From: CABHOJ01 sp965649545
Lineage (GTDB): Bacteria > Pseudomonadota > Gammaproteobacteria > Burkholderiales > Methylophilaceae
Reading direction: 5' to 3'
DNA length: 5,991 nt
Assembly (NCBI GenBank): GCA_965649545.1
Contig: CBFGLF010000108.1
Span: forward strand, 1-5,991
Shown: positions 1 to 5,374 of the stretch, in pieces
Numbering within the stretch: the stretch's first letter is position 1
How the letters are laid out: each line of letters opens with the position of its first letter
Made by a program: the position numbers and the translations under genes
Notes under the pieces: generated by a model
The model's input: the letters and a program-made list of their open reading frames with translations, nothing else
What the model was told of the DNA's origin: nothing
Database searches by the model: none

Positions 1-638
1 TTGTTGGGTTGCGGCGTGATGCGCAGGTAAGGCTTGATGGCCTTGAACCCCTTGGGGAACTTGGTCTTGAGCACCTCCGGATCCTGCAGGGAAGGCACGA
101 TCACCACATCGTCGCCGTCCTTCCAGTTCGCGGGTGTCGCCACGCTGTGGTATTCGGTGAGCTGCAACGAATCGATCACGCGCAGGATCTCGTTGAAATT
201 GCGGCCGGTGCTGGCGGGGTAGGTCAGCGTCAGGCGGATCTTCTTGTGGGGGTCGATGATGAACACGGAACGCACGGTGGCATTGGCCAGCGCGTTCGGG
301 TGGATCATGTCATAGAGCGTGGCGACCTTCTTGTCCTCATCGGCGATGATGGGGAAATTCACCTCGCAACCCTGCGTCTCGTTGATGTCCTTGATCCAGC
401 CATGATGCGACGCGACGGGGTCGACCGAGAGCGCGATGGCCTTGACGTTACGCTTTTTGAATTCATCGGCCAGTTTGGCGGTGGCACCGAGCTCGGTGGT
501 GCAAACCGGCGTGAAATCGGCCGGATGCGAGAACAGGACACCCCAGCTATCGCCCAGCCACTGGTGGAAGGAGATGGGGCCGATACTGGAGTCCTGGGTG
601 AAATCGGGGGCGGTGTCGCCTAAACGTAGCGTTGTCAT
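1..638 (-). CDS. 1-Cys peroxiredoxin (Prx6-type AhpC/TSA family), last codon or stop beyond the left edge
   Basis: This is a thiol peroxidase that reduces hydrogen peroxide and organic peroxides, probably in the cytoplasm because no signal peptide is visible. About 212 residues can be read from the ATG at 636-638. The peroxidatic motif TPVCTTE places Thr43 and Cys46, with His38 just before and the conserved active-site Arg at about 123 (TVRSVFIID). A second Cys at 91 sits where many Prx6 proteins have a non-resolving cysteine, and no 2-Cys C-terminal resolving motif is present. The visible end, YLRITPQPN, is the usual Prx6 C-terminus, so the stop should lie a few bases outside the window. The ribosome site AAAGGAA (complement of about 645-651) lies just upstream of the start. 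No reductase gene is adjacent, so the electron donor is unknown. The family call is strong; physiological substrate and regulation are inference. Confidence 0.95.
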   Translation of the reverse strand, partial: MTTLRLGDTAPDFTQDSSIGPISFHQWLGDSWGVLFSHPADFTPVCTTELGATAKLADEFKKRNVKAIALSVDPVASHHGWIKDINETQGCEVNFPIIADEDKKVATLYDMIHPNALANATVRSVFIIDPHKKIRLTLTYPASTGRNFNEILRVIDSLQLTEYHSVATPANWKDGDDVVIVPSLQDPEVLKTKFPKGFKAIKPYLRITPQPN

Positions 639-650
639 GGTGGGTTCCTT

Positions 651-678
651 TCGTGCTATGCGATTCGTGCTATGCGAT
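651..678. repeat. perfect 14-bp tandem direct repeat in the peroxiredoxin leader
   Basis: The 14-mer TCGTGCTATGCGAT occurs twice, head to tail and without mismatch, at 651-664 and 665-678. It abuts the ribosome site of the minus-strand peroxiredoxin gene, so on that strand it lies in the 5' leader or at the promoter's downstream edge. It could be a paired binding site or a recent slippage duplication. The spacing does not fit the OxyR consensus (alternating ATAG/CTAT). Confidence 0.8.
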
Positions 679-702
679 ATGAGCCGTGTGACTAGCTTTA
701 CA

Positions 703-724
703 GCATGGCATGTACCTACCATGC
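703..724. promoter_or_regulatory. imperfect 22-bp dyad upstream of the peroxiredoxin gene, candidate operator
   Basis: The arms GCATGG (703-708) and CCATGC (719-724) are exact inverted repeats. The centre is also partly symmetric, so nine of eleven positions pair about the axis between 713 and 714. It lies about 65 bp upstream of the peroxiredoxin start, where a transcription factor could act. No convincing -35/-10 pair was identified next to it, and chance is a fair alternative. Confidence 0.3.
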
Positions 725-755
725 AGGGAAATAATCTTTGATTTTATGGATATCG

Positions 756-777
756 CTGGCCGGCATATGCCGGCCAG
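756..777. terminator. perfect 22-bp palindrome, possible terminator or protein site
   Basis: The half-site CTGGCCGGCAT is followed at once by its exact inverse complement, giving 11 paired positions with no spacer. It lies 20 bp beyond the stop codon of the minus-strand hydrolase gene and upstream of the peroxiredoxin promoter region, where a terminator separating the two would be expected. Neither flank has a clean T-run, so it is not a textbook intrinsic terminator, and having no loop it could equally be a dimeric protein-binding site. Confidence 0.4.
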
Positions 778-797
778 GCGTATGACTAAGCGCCGGT

Positions 798-1535
798 TCA
801 GCGCAGGGTGCGCGTGAACATCGACAGGGCCAGCTGGTAGCCCAGCATCTGCAATTCCGGGTCGTAGCGTTCGCCCTCGTCACGCATGAAGGCGTGCTGG
901 CCGTTGAACTCGTGCCAGGTGAAGGTGAGGTTGGCGTCGGTCAGTTGCTGGTAGACCTTGGCGCGACCGGCGGTCGGGATGTGGTTGTCCTGCTTGCCCC
1001 AGATCATCTGCAGTTCGCCCTTGATGTCGGCGAGACGTTCCATGCTGTGCTGGCCCGGCTTGTTGGGGATGATCTGCGTGTGCAGGTCGGTGGCGTAGAA
1101 GCAGGCGGTAGCTTTGACTTCGGGCTGCAGGGCGGCACGGAAAGCCAGGTGACCGCCGATGCAGAAGCCCATGGCGCCGATCTTGCCCGAGCACCATGGC
1201 TGCTTCTGCACCCATTCGATCATGGCGCGGTTGTCGGTATCGTAGCCTTGCACGTCCTTGGCGGCCTTGTCGGCGTTGCCCTTCTCGCGGCCGGCGTCGT
1301 CGTAACCGAGCACGGTGCCGATGGGGTTCAGTTCGTGGAACACTTCAGGCACCAGCACGGCATACCCTTGGCCAGCCATGATCTTGGCGGCGCGCTCGAT
1401 GGGGCCGGTCTGCTGGAAGATCTCGGAATAGAACAGGATGGCGGCATATTGGCCTTCTGCCACCGGGCGGTGGACATAGGTGCGCATGGTACCGGTGGGC
1501 GTTGGCAAATCAACGATATGGCTTTGAATCAGCAT
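798..1535 (-). CDS. dienelactone hydrolase family protein
   Basis: A soluble alpha/beta hydrolase of 245 residues, the normal length for the family. The type enzyme opens dienelactone to maleylacetate in chlorocatechol breakdown, but many relatives act on other esters or lactones. The catalytic set can be read: nucleophile Cys125 in GFCIGG, Asp183 in GKQDNHIP, His214 in NGQHAF, plus Glu38 in FYSEIF, the residue that in DLH interacts with the nucleophilic Cys. No signal peptide is seen, so it should be cytoplasmic. The ATG at 1533-1535 has a GAGGA ribosome site (complement of 1541-1545) five bases upstream, and a possible -10 TATAAC (complement of 1557-1562) without a clear -35. No aromatic-degradation genes are nearby, so a chlorocatechol role is not supported and the substrate is unknown. 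The family call is firm. Confidence 0.93.
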   Translation of the reverse strand: MLIQSHIVDLPTPTGTMRTYVHRPVAEGQYAAILFYSEIFQQTGPIERAAKIMAGQGYAVLVPEVFHELNPIGTVLGYDDAGREKGNADKAAKDVQGYDTDNRAMIEWVQKQPWCSGKIGAMGFCIGGHLAFRAALQPEVKATACFYATDLHTQIIPNKPGQHSMERLADIKGELQMIWGKQDNHIPTAGRAKVYQQLTDANLTFTWHEFNGQHAFMRDEGERYDPELQMLGYQLALSMFTRTLR

Positions 1536-1693
1536 GGGGCTCCTCGCGCGATCATTGTTATAAGTGACTTGATTAAGCAGCTATTTTAACGCGATGCGTG
1601 GCCGAACTCACGGTAATTTTCCGGCGGGCCGCTGGCTGAACCTTCGTTGCGGGCGTGCAGTCGTACGTTGGACGCCACTTGAAAGCTAACGCC

Positions 1694-1933
1694 ATGAAAC
1701 TGCACTTTGCCCTGATCGCCGTCATGATGCTGACCCTCTCGGCCTGCGCCACCAACACCAGCAAACAGGACACGCGCACCTGGACGAGGCTGGCGTGCAG
1801 CGGATTCCTGCAGTGGAAGGATTGCTGGGATAAAGCGCATGAGATGTGCCCGGGCGGTTTCGATATCGCCAACCAGGAAGAGATCCGCGGCCATCAGAAG
1901 CGCGAAGTGGATATCGCCTGCAAGCAGCCGTAA
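1694..1933 (+). CDS. small cysteine-rich lipoprotein of unknown function
   Basis: A 79-residue predicted lipoprotein. The chosen ATG at 1694 begins a typical lipoprotein signal: MK, a hydrophobic run, then the lipobox LSAC with lipidated Cys18. An in-frame ATG at 1655 would put 13 extra, partly charged residues before the signal and is unlikely. The mature part has four more cysteines at about 35, 44, 52 and 76, in a pattern of C-x8-C-x7-C-x23-C containing WKDCWDKAHEMCPGGFD, which suggests two disulfides in the periplasm. Similar short lipoproteins with a W-x-x-C-x3-A-x3-C core occur in proteobacteria, as I recall, but I cannot name a family. It stands alone, divergent from the hydrolase and convergent with the dipeptidase gene. 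The ribosome site is weak (GAAAG at 1681-1685). Coding status is well supported by the signal; function is unknown. Confidence 0.8.
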   Translation: MKLHFALIAVMMLTLSACATNTSKQDTRTWTRLACSGFLQWKDCWDKAHEMCPGGFDIANQEEIRGHQKREVDIACKQP

Positions 1934-1969
1934 TGTGTCGCTAGTCCTGACGTTGCGAGGCGGGTCGAC

Positions 1970-2656
1970 TCACTCGACCGGAAAATCGAAGTAACGATCC
2001 GGATAGGGCTCAGGCTTGAGGGTGAAATGCCACCATTCCTGCGGGTAAGGCACGAAACCGTGTTGCACCATCACCGACTGTAGCAGCATGCGATTCCCCC
2101 GTTGCTGGGCGTTCGGCACGGTGGAGGTCGGCCAGGACGCCGGGCCGAAATAATCGTAGGTGCCGCCCATATCCAGTTCCTGCTTGCTATCGAGCGCGAT
2201 CAGCGTGAGGTCCACCGTGCTGCCGCGGCTATGGCCGGAACGCTGCGCCAGGTATTGCTGCTTGAACAGTTCGGATTTATCGAGCTCCGGATAGTAGTCG
2301 GCCTTGTGCTTGGTATCCGTGGGATCCGCCGCCCAGCGCAGGAAATCGTCGACGGCGCGCTGTGGTCGGTAAGCGTCGTAGACCTTGAGGCCGAGCTTGA
2401 ATTCGGCGAGGGCATTCTGTACCTTGAGTAGGGCATGCGCCGCTTCGGTCGTCAGGATGGCGCGCGGTTTGACGTAGCCGTCGATGGGGCGGCCGACGAA
2501 ATTGTGGTCGGTGGTGTAGCGGAGTTCGAGCTGGATGGTCGGGATGGCTTCGTCGAGATAGACGAACCCGGCCGGCTTCTCGGCCAGCGCTGACAATGAA
2601 CCGGTCAACATTGCCAACCCCACAAGGCAACGATAAAAAATGTTCATGGCATGCAT
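1970..2656 (-). CDS. ddpX: exported D-alanyl-D-alanine dipeptidase (VanX/DdpX family, peptidase M15D)
   Basis: A zinc dipeptidase that splits D-Ala-D-Ala. From the ATG chosen here it has 228 residues, with a signal peptide at about 1-25 ending SALA, so it acts in the periplasm. Zinc ligands His142 and Asp149 lie in SGHSRGSTVDL and His210 in EWWHF, with catalytic base Glu207; Arg97 in YDAYRPQR matches the transition-state arginine. The spacing between these residues equals that of VanX (Arg71, His116, Asp123, Glu181, His184) as I remember it. The ATG at 2654-2656 has AAGGA (complement of 2668-2672) eleven bases upstream. ATG 2647 (three codons later) and ATG 2704 (16 codons earlier, no ribosome site) are alternatives. 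No vanH, vanA or regulator is nearby, so peptidoglycan recycling or use of D-Ala-D-Ala as nutrient fits better than vancomycin resistance. The symbol is by family only. Confidence 0.92.
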   Translation of the reverse strand: MHAMNIFYRCLVGLAMLTGSLSALAEKPAGFVYLDEAIPTIQLELRYTTDHNFVGRPIDGYVKPRAILTTEAAHALLKVQNALAEFKLGLKVYDAYRPQRAVDDFLRWAADPTDTKHKADYYPELDKSELFKQQYLAQRSGHSRGSTVDLTLIALDSKQELDMGGTYDYFGPASWPTSTVPNAQQRGNRMLLQSVMVQHGFVPYPQEWWHFTLKPEPYPDRYFDFPVE

Positions 2657-2716
2657 GCTGCTTGGAATCCTTAGGGTAAAAACAGGTCTGTATAGCATGT
2701 TCATCGAGGATGCATT

Positions 2717-3718
2717 ATGCGCGCAATCTTTTTAACCGGTACCTATCTGCTCACGCTGCTCACGGCCCAGTCCGCGCTGGCCGAACCCAGTGTGGATACG
2801 GTGTATAGCCTCAAGGCTTCTATCGTCAAGGTCAACACCGTGACCAAGAATGGCGGGCAGGGCGTCGGCTCCGGCGTCGTGGTCGCGGAGAACACCATCG
2901 CCACCAACTGCCACGTGCTGGCCGATTCCAACGGCATCAACGTCACCGCTTCCGGCGAATTCTACCTGCCCACCGCAGTGCAGGAGGACTGGGCGCATGA
3001 CGTGTGTATCCTGCGTTTCCAGTACCTGCCTTTGAAACCGGCGAAGCTCGGCGATAGCGACCAGCTGCAGTACGAGCAATCGGTATTCTCGATCGGGTTT
3101 CCCGGCGGCCCGCCCAAACCGCTGACCACCTATGGCCAGATCAAGGCGCTGTATCTCATGGACGGCAGTTACGTCATCCGCACCTCGGCTTCGTTCATCA
3201 TGGGGGCGAGTGGCAGCCCGATCTTCGACGACGAAGGCAAGTTGCTGGGCATGAACACCGTCAAGAGCCCGGGGCGAAATGCTTACTTCTACGGCGTACC
3301 GGTCAACTGGATCAAGCAGGCCATGAAGCTGCCGGAGAACCCGATCGTCGGGCAGCCGGGTACGCCGTTCTGGGATGCACCGGAAGACAAACGGCCCTTT
3401 TTCATGCGCGTGGTGCTGCCCTTGCAGAACAAGGAATGGCGTGACCTGCAGCAGATCGCGCAGGCGTGGCTGAAGCGCGAACCGGGCAACCTGGAGGCCA
3501 TGTACTACGTCGCGCTGGCGACAGAGAACCTGGGGGATCAGCAGCAGGCCAAGGCCGGCTACGAAGCGATCCTCGCGCTGAACGCGCGCCACACCAGCAG
3601 TATGCTGGGCTTGGGTAGGCTCGCCAAGCAGGCGGGTAACCAGTCGGAGGTGGCACGGTTGAGCCTGCTGCTGGAAGACCTGGACAAGGATTCGGTCGAG
3701 GCCTTGAAAGCGCCCTGA
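2717..3718 (+). CDS. exported trypsin-like serine protease with C-terminal TPR region
   Basis: A 333-residue predicted periplasmic protein. Residues 1-22 form a signal peptide ending SALA. The protease domain (about 30-205) has the full triad in family order: His66 in ATNCHVL, Asp95 in AHDVCILR and Ser165 in GASGSPI. Gly51-Ser52-Gly53 in the glycine-rich strand and SIGFPGGP are typical of HtrA/Do-like trypsins. In place of a PDZ domain, residues about 240-310 contain roughly two helical tetratricopeptide-like repeats (WLKREPGNLEAMYYVALATE and the following GYEAILALN segment). This makes it a protease-TPR fusion rather than DegP. Cys65 and Cys97 could pair. The ATG at 2717 has GAGGA at 2705-2709, and the gene is transcribed divergently from the dipeptidase across about 60 bp. 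The protease call is strong; its substrate and the role of the TPR tail are unknown. Confidence 0.92.
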   Translation: MRAIFLTGTYLLTLLTAQSALAEPSVDTVYSLKASIVKVNTVTKNGGQGVGSGVVVAENTIATNCHVLADSNGINVTASGEFYLPTAVQEDWAHDVCILRFQYLPLKPAKLGDSDQLQYEQSVFSIGFPGGPPKPLTTYGQIKALYLMDGSYVIRTSASFIMGASGSPIFDDEGKLLGMNTVKSPGRNAYFYGVPVNWIKQAMKLPENPIVGQPGTPFWDAPEDKRPFFMRVVLPLQNKEWRDLQQIAQAWLKREPGNLEAMYYVALATENLGDQQQAKAGYEAILALNARHTSSMLGLGRLAKQAGNQSEVARLSLLLEDLDKDSVEALKAP

Positions 3719-3725
3719 GGCCGAG

Positions 3726-3749
3726 TCTGGCAGCCGGCAGGCCGCCAGA
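3726..3749. terminator. weak hairpin between convergent genes
   Basis: TCTGGC (3726-3731) pairs exactly with GCCAGA (3744-3749) around a 12-base loop that is itself GC-rich. It sits in the 45-bp gap between the protease stop and the MOSC gene stop, where a two-way terminator would be useful. There is no T-run on either side, so this is only a candidate. Confidence 0.25.
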
Positions 3750-3763
3750 GACCAGCAGAGGAT

Positions 3764-4315
3764 CTAGAGCGCCAGCGTGGCCTGAGCGGGATAGCAGGTC
3801 ACCGCGGCGCCGACCCTGATCTCGCCGCTGGCAAGGATGCGGGCATTGAGGCCGCCATGCCCGCGCATGACGTTATACCCGCCCGGCCCCAGCACTTCCT
3901 CCATCCGCGAACACGGCTCGCAGGGGCCGGTGATCTCCAGCACGCAATCCCCGATCTGCAGCCGCATGGGCTGATCCTTGAACAGGCTGCGTGTCGCCAG
4001 CAGGTTGATCCCGGAAATGAGGAGGTTACGTCGTAGGAGCGCTGCATCGATACGATCACGCTTGAGCAAGGCGGCGATCACCGGCAGGTGTTCGGCCTGT
4101 AGCAAGGTCACCTGGCGATTGCTGCCGCCCGGTTGGGCCGATCGGCTGTCGGATTTGCGGTCCCCGCCCAGCCCCAAGCCTGCCTCGGCGGAGGTGTGTG
4201 TCGTCTGGATGACCGGCACGCGACGCGCCGGACGCAGATAGATGGCCTCGACCACGCCGGCATGCGGGAACTGCACGGTCAGCGCATGCAAATCCCCGCG
4301 ATTGGCATCCACCAC
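3764..4315 (-). CDS. stand-alone MOSC domain protein
   Basis: A 183-residue protein consisting of essentially one MOSC domain, the module named after the C-terminus of molybdenum cofactor sulfurase, which binds molybdenum cofactor or sulfur/metal species. Seen in order are EAIYLRPARR (23-32), GLGLGGDR (46-53), the RQVTLLQAEHL strand (67-77), LLRRNLLISGINL (93-105) and the GPCEPCSRME stretch (130-139) with the conserved Cys132 and a second Cys135. RGHGGLNARIL and the GEIRVGA strand close the domain. It lacks the beta-barrel and ferredoxin domains of YcbX and the C-terminal helical domain of YiiM. The start is GTG (4313-4315, followed by a second GTG), with GAAGAA a few bases upstream; the next in-frame ATG would remove most of the domain. 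It begins 12 bp after the stop of the MliC-like gene, so the two are probably co-transcribed. Family is firm; substrate is not known. Confidence 0.9.
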   Translation of the reverse strand: MVDANRGDLHALTVQFPHAGVVEAIYLRPARRVPVIQTTHTSAEAGLGLGGDRKSDSRSAQPGGSNRQVTLLQAEHLPVIAALLKRDRIDAALLRRNLLISGINLLATRSLFKDQPMRLQIGDCVLEITGPCEPCSRMEEVLGPGGYNVMRGHGGLNARILASGEIRVGAAVTCYPAQATLAL

Positions 4316-4327
4316 GCTAATTCTTCG

Positions 4328-4702
4328 CTATTTCTTTTTCGGGTTGACGGCCTGGCAAGCCTTGTAATCGACTTTCGGACCGTCACTGAGCGTGGCTTCG
4401 TTGCCGTTGATATCGAGCACGGCGATGCCGTTGGAGTAGCGCTCACCGGTGCCGCCGACCTTCTCCAGGCCGATCTCGCGATCCGGGTAGATGAGCCAGA
4501 CGCGGCTGCCCTTGTCCATCAGGCGCACATAGAAACGCTTGTTGCCTTCACAGAGGTACTCGGTGGCGTCCGCCGGTGCGCGGGGGATCTCGACGATGGT
4601 CGGGTTGTCGGTGAAGGGGTTGTACTTGTCCATCGAGCTGCAGCCAGCCAGCAGGGCGACGAGTGCGAGAGGCAGCGTTAACGCTTGAAAATACCGGTTC
4701 AT
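4328..4702 (-). CDS. MliC-like lysozyme-inhibitor-family lipoprotein
   Basis: A 124-residue lipoprotein. The chosen ATG at 4700-4702 starts a clean signal with lipobox LLAGC (lipidated Cys21) and has GGA about nine bases upstream; an ATG four codons earlier lacks a ribosome site. Residues about 48-117 resemble the MliC/PliC fold: EYLCEG near the start, YVRLMD and IGLEKVGG strands, GERYSNG and NGNEATLSDG, then a closing Cys. Cys51 and Cys116 would form the usual disulfide. MliC proteins sit in the outer membrane facing the periplasm and block c-type lysozyme. Aligned to the Ser and Lys that MliC inserts into the lysozyme site (Ser89 and Lys103 of the Pseudomonas protein, from memory), this protein has Thr85 and Asn99, so inhibition may be lost or altered. 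It is first in a likely two-gene unit with the MOSC gene. Family assignment is by pattern, fairly confident; activity is inferred. Confidence 0.78.
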   Translation of the reverse strand: MNRYFQALTLPLALVALLAGCSSMDKYNPFTDNPTIVEIPRAPADATEYLCEGNKRFYVRLMDKGSRVWLIYPDREIGLEKVGGTGERYSNGIAVLDINGNEATLSDGPKVDYKACQAVNPKKK

Positions 4703-4814
4703 GTGCCATTCCATTATGCGAAAGACCCCTATCTTGCCAAACTAGTCCGTTCGGCTCAACCGACTTCGGAACTTTGCCTGCCGAATCGTCTTCGAACAGG
4801 TTCGGGGAAGTGTT

Positions 4815-4843
4815 TTGCCATATTTTCTTTTGAAGTCTCTAAT
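4815..4843 (+). promoter_or_regulatory. sigma70-type promoter of the cytochrome gene
   Basis: TTGCCA (4815-4820, five of six to consensus) and TCTAAT (4838-4843, five of six) are separated by exactly 17 bases, and the region is AT-rich relative to its surroundings. Transcription would start near 4850, giving a leader of only about 12 bases that begins at the ribosome site. Confidence 0.55.
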
Positions 4844-4850
4844 CAATCTG

Positions 4851-4855
4851 AGGAG
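4851..4855 (+). promoter_or_regulatory. ribosome binding site deciding the cytochrome start
   Basis: AGGAG is followed immediately by ATG AAT ATG. The first ATG (4856) touches the ribosome site and is too close to be used; the second (4862) has the normal six-base gap and begins the signal peptide, so it is taken as the start. Confidence 0.75.
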
Positions 4856-4861
4856 ATGAAT

Positions 4862-5350
4862 ATGCAAACCTATCCGATGAAGATATTTATTGGCCTGATG
4901 GTGTTCATCATCGCGGTGGTGCTCGATCTCAATACCGCCAATGCCGCCGAGACTACGTTCACCGATACCAAGAATAACCAACCCTTGAAGATCAGCCCGG
5001 CCCTGTTCGATACCGAGCAATCCAAGAAATTCCTGGCGACCGGGCAGAACCCGTATATCGGTGATCAGCAGGCGATCGCCAGCGGCAAGAAGCTCTATCA
5101 ATCCTATTCCTGCGGTCAATGCCACGGCGCCAATGCCGGCGGCCAGACGGCCAAGGGCATCACCGGCCCCAACTTCAATCATGCCAAGGCGGCCAACGAC
5201 AAAGGCATGTTCGAGATCATCTGGGCGGGGACCAACGGCGGCATGAGCGGCAAGGGTAAAGGCGTGATGGACCCGACCGACCCCAAGAACGGGATGTCGC
5301 CGGATGAGGTGCTGAAGCTGATCGCCTGGGTCCGTAGTCAAGGAAAATAG
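4862..5350 (+). CDS. periplasmic c-type cytochrome resembling cytochrome cL (MxaG/XoxG family)
   Basis: A 162-residue monoheme cytochrome with a signal peptide at 1-28 (cleavage ANA-AETT), so it is mature in the periplasm. Heme attaches through Cys84-Gly-Gln-Cys87-His88; the sixth ligand is probably a Met in TNGGMSG (Met128), with Met136 and Met145 also possible. The layout matches cytochrome cL as I know it: an N-terminal FTDT extension, KKFLATGQNPYIGD, AIASGKKLY, the heme site, GPNF, DKGMFEIIWAGTNGGM, then DEVLKLIAWVRS at the C-terminus. Cytochrome cL takes electrons from PQQ methanol dehydrogenases (MxaFI or XoxF). No dehydrogenase, PQQ or Mxa gene is in the window, so the partner is unknown and another small class I cytochrome remains possible. 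It is monocistronic by appearance, with its own promoter, and divergent from the MliC-like gene. A cytochrome c is certain; the cL subfamily is likely. Confidence 0.9.
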   Translation: MQTYPMKIFIGLMVFIIAVVLDLNTANAAETTFTDTKNNQPLKISPALFDTEQSKKFLATGQNPYIGDQQAIASGKKLYQSYSCGQCHGANAGGQTAKGITGPNFNHAKAANDKGMFEIIWAGTNGGMSGKGKGVMDPTDPKNGMSPDEVLKLIAWVRSQGK

Positions 5351-5374
5351 CTGCGTAGCCAAGGGGAAATAGCT
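5333..5374 (+). repeat. imperfect tandem repeat across the cytochrome stop codon
   Basis: CGTAGTCAAGGAAAATAGCT (5333-5352) is followed one base later by the near copy CGTAGCCAAGGGGAAATAGCT less or plus one base (5354-5374). The first copy encodes the last residues Arg-Ser-Gln-Gly-Lys and the stop; the second lies just downstream and carries two third-position changes plus one inserted G. It looks like a local duplication of the gene end that has since drifted. Confidence 0.75.

Noticed and set aside
9..623. 204-codon plus-strand open frame at the left end
   Set aside because: It is antisense to the peroxiredoxin, whose active-site motif and C-terminus are unmistakable on the minus strand.
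651..678. OxyR binding site upstream of the peroxiredoxin
   Set aside because: Two CTAT words occur 14 bases apart in the same orientation, but the alternating ATAG/CTAT arrangement with 7-base gaps is not present.
894..1589. 231-codon plus-strand open frame opposite the hydrolase
   Set aside because: The opposite strand carries a complete dienelactone hydrolase fold with its catalytic residues; this frame shows only the composition of a GC-rich shadow.
1961..1980. Small hairpin GGTCGA/TCGACC at the end of the dipeptidase gene
   Set aside because: The stem is only six pairs, overlaps the stop codon, and has no T-run on either strand, so it is not called a terminator.
1970..2656. Vancomycin-resistance cluster
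   Set aside because: Only the VanX-type dipeptidase is present, with a signal peptide; there are no vanH, vanA, vanR or vanS genes, and the neighbours are unrelated.
2732..3592. Long minus-strand open frame (286 codons) opposite the protease gene
   Set aside because: It is the antisense shadow of a gene with signal peptide, full catalytic triad and ribosome site; its translation is rich in Arg, Asp, Val and His without any domain pattern.
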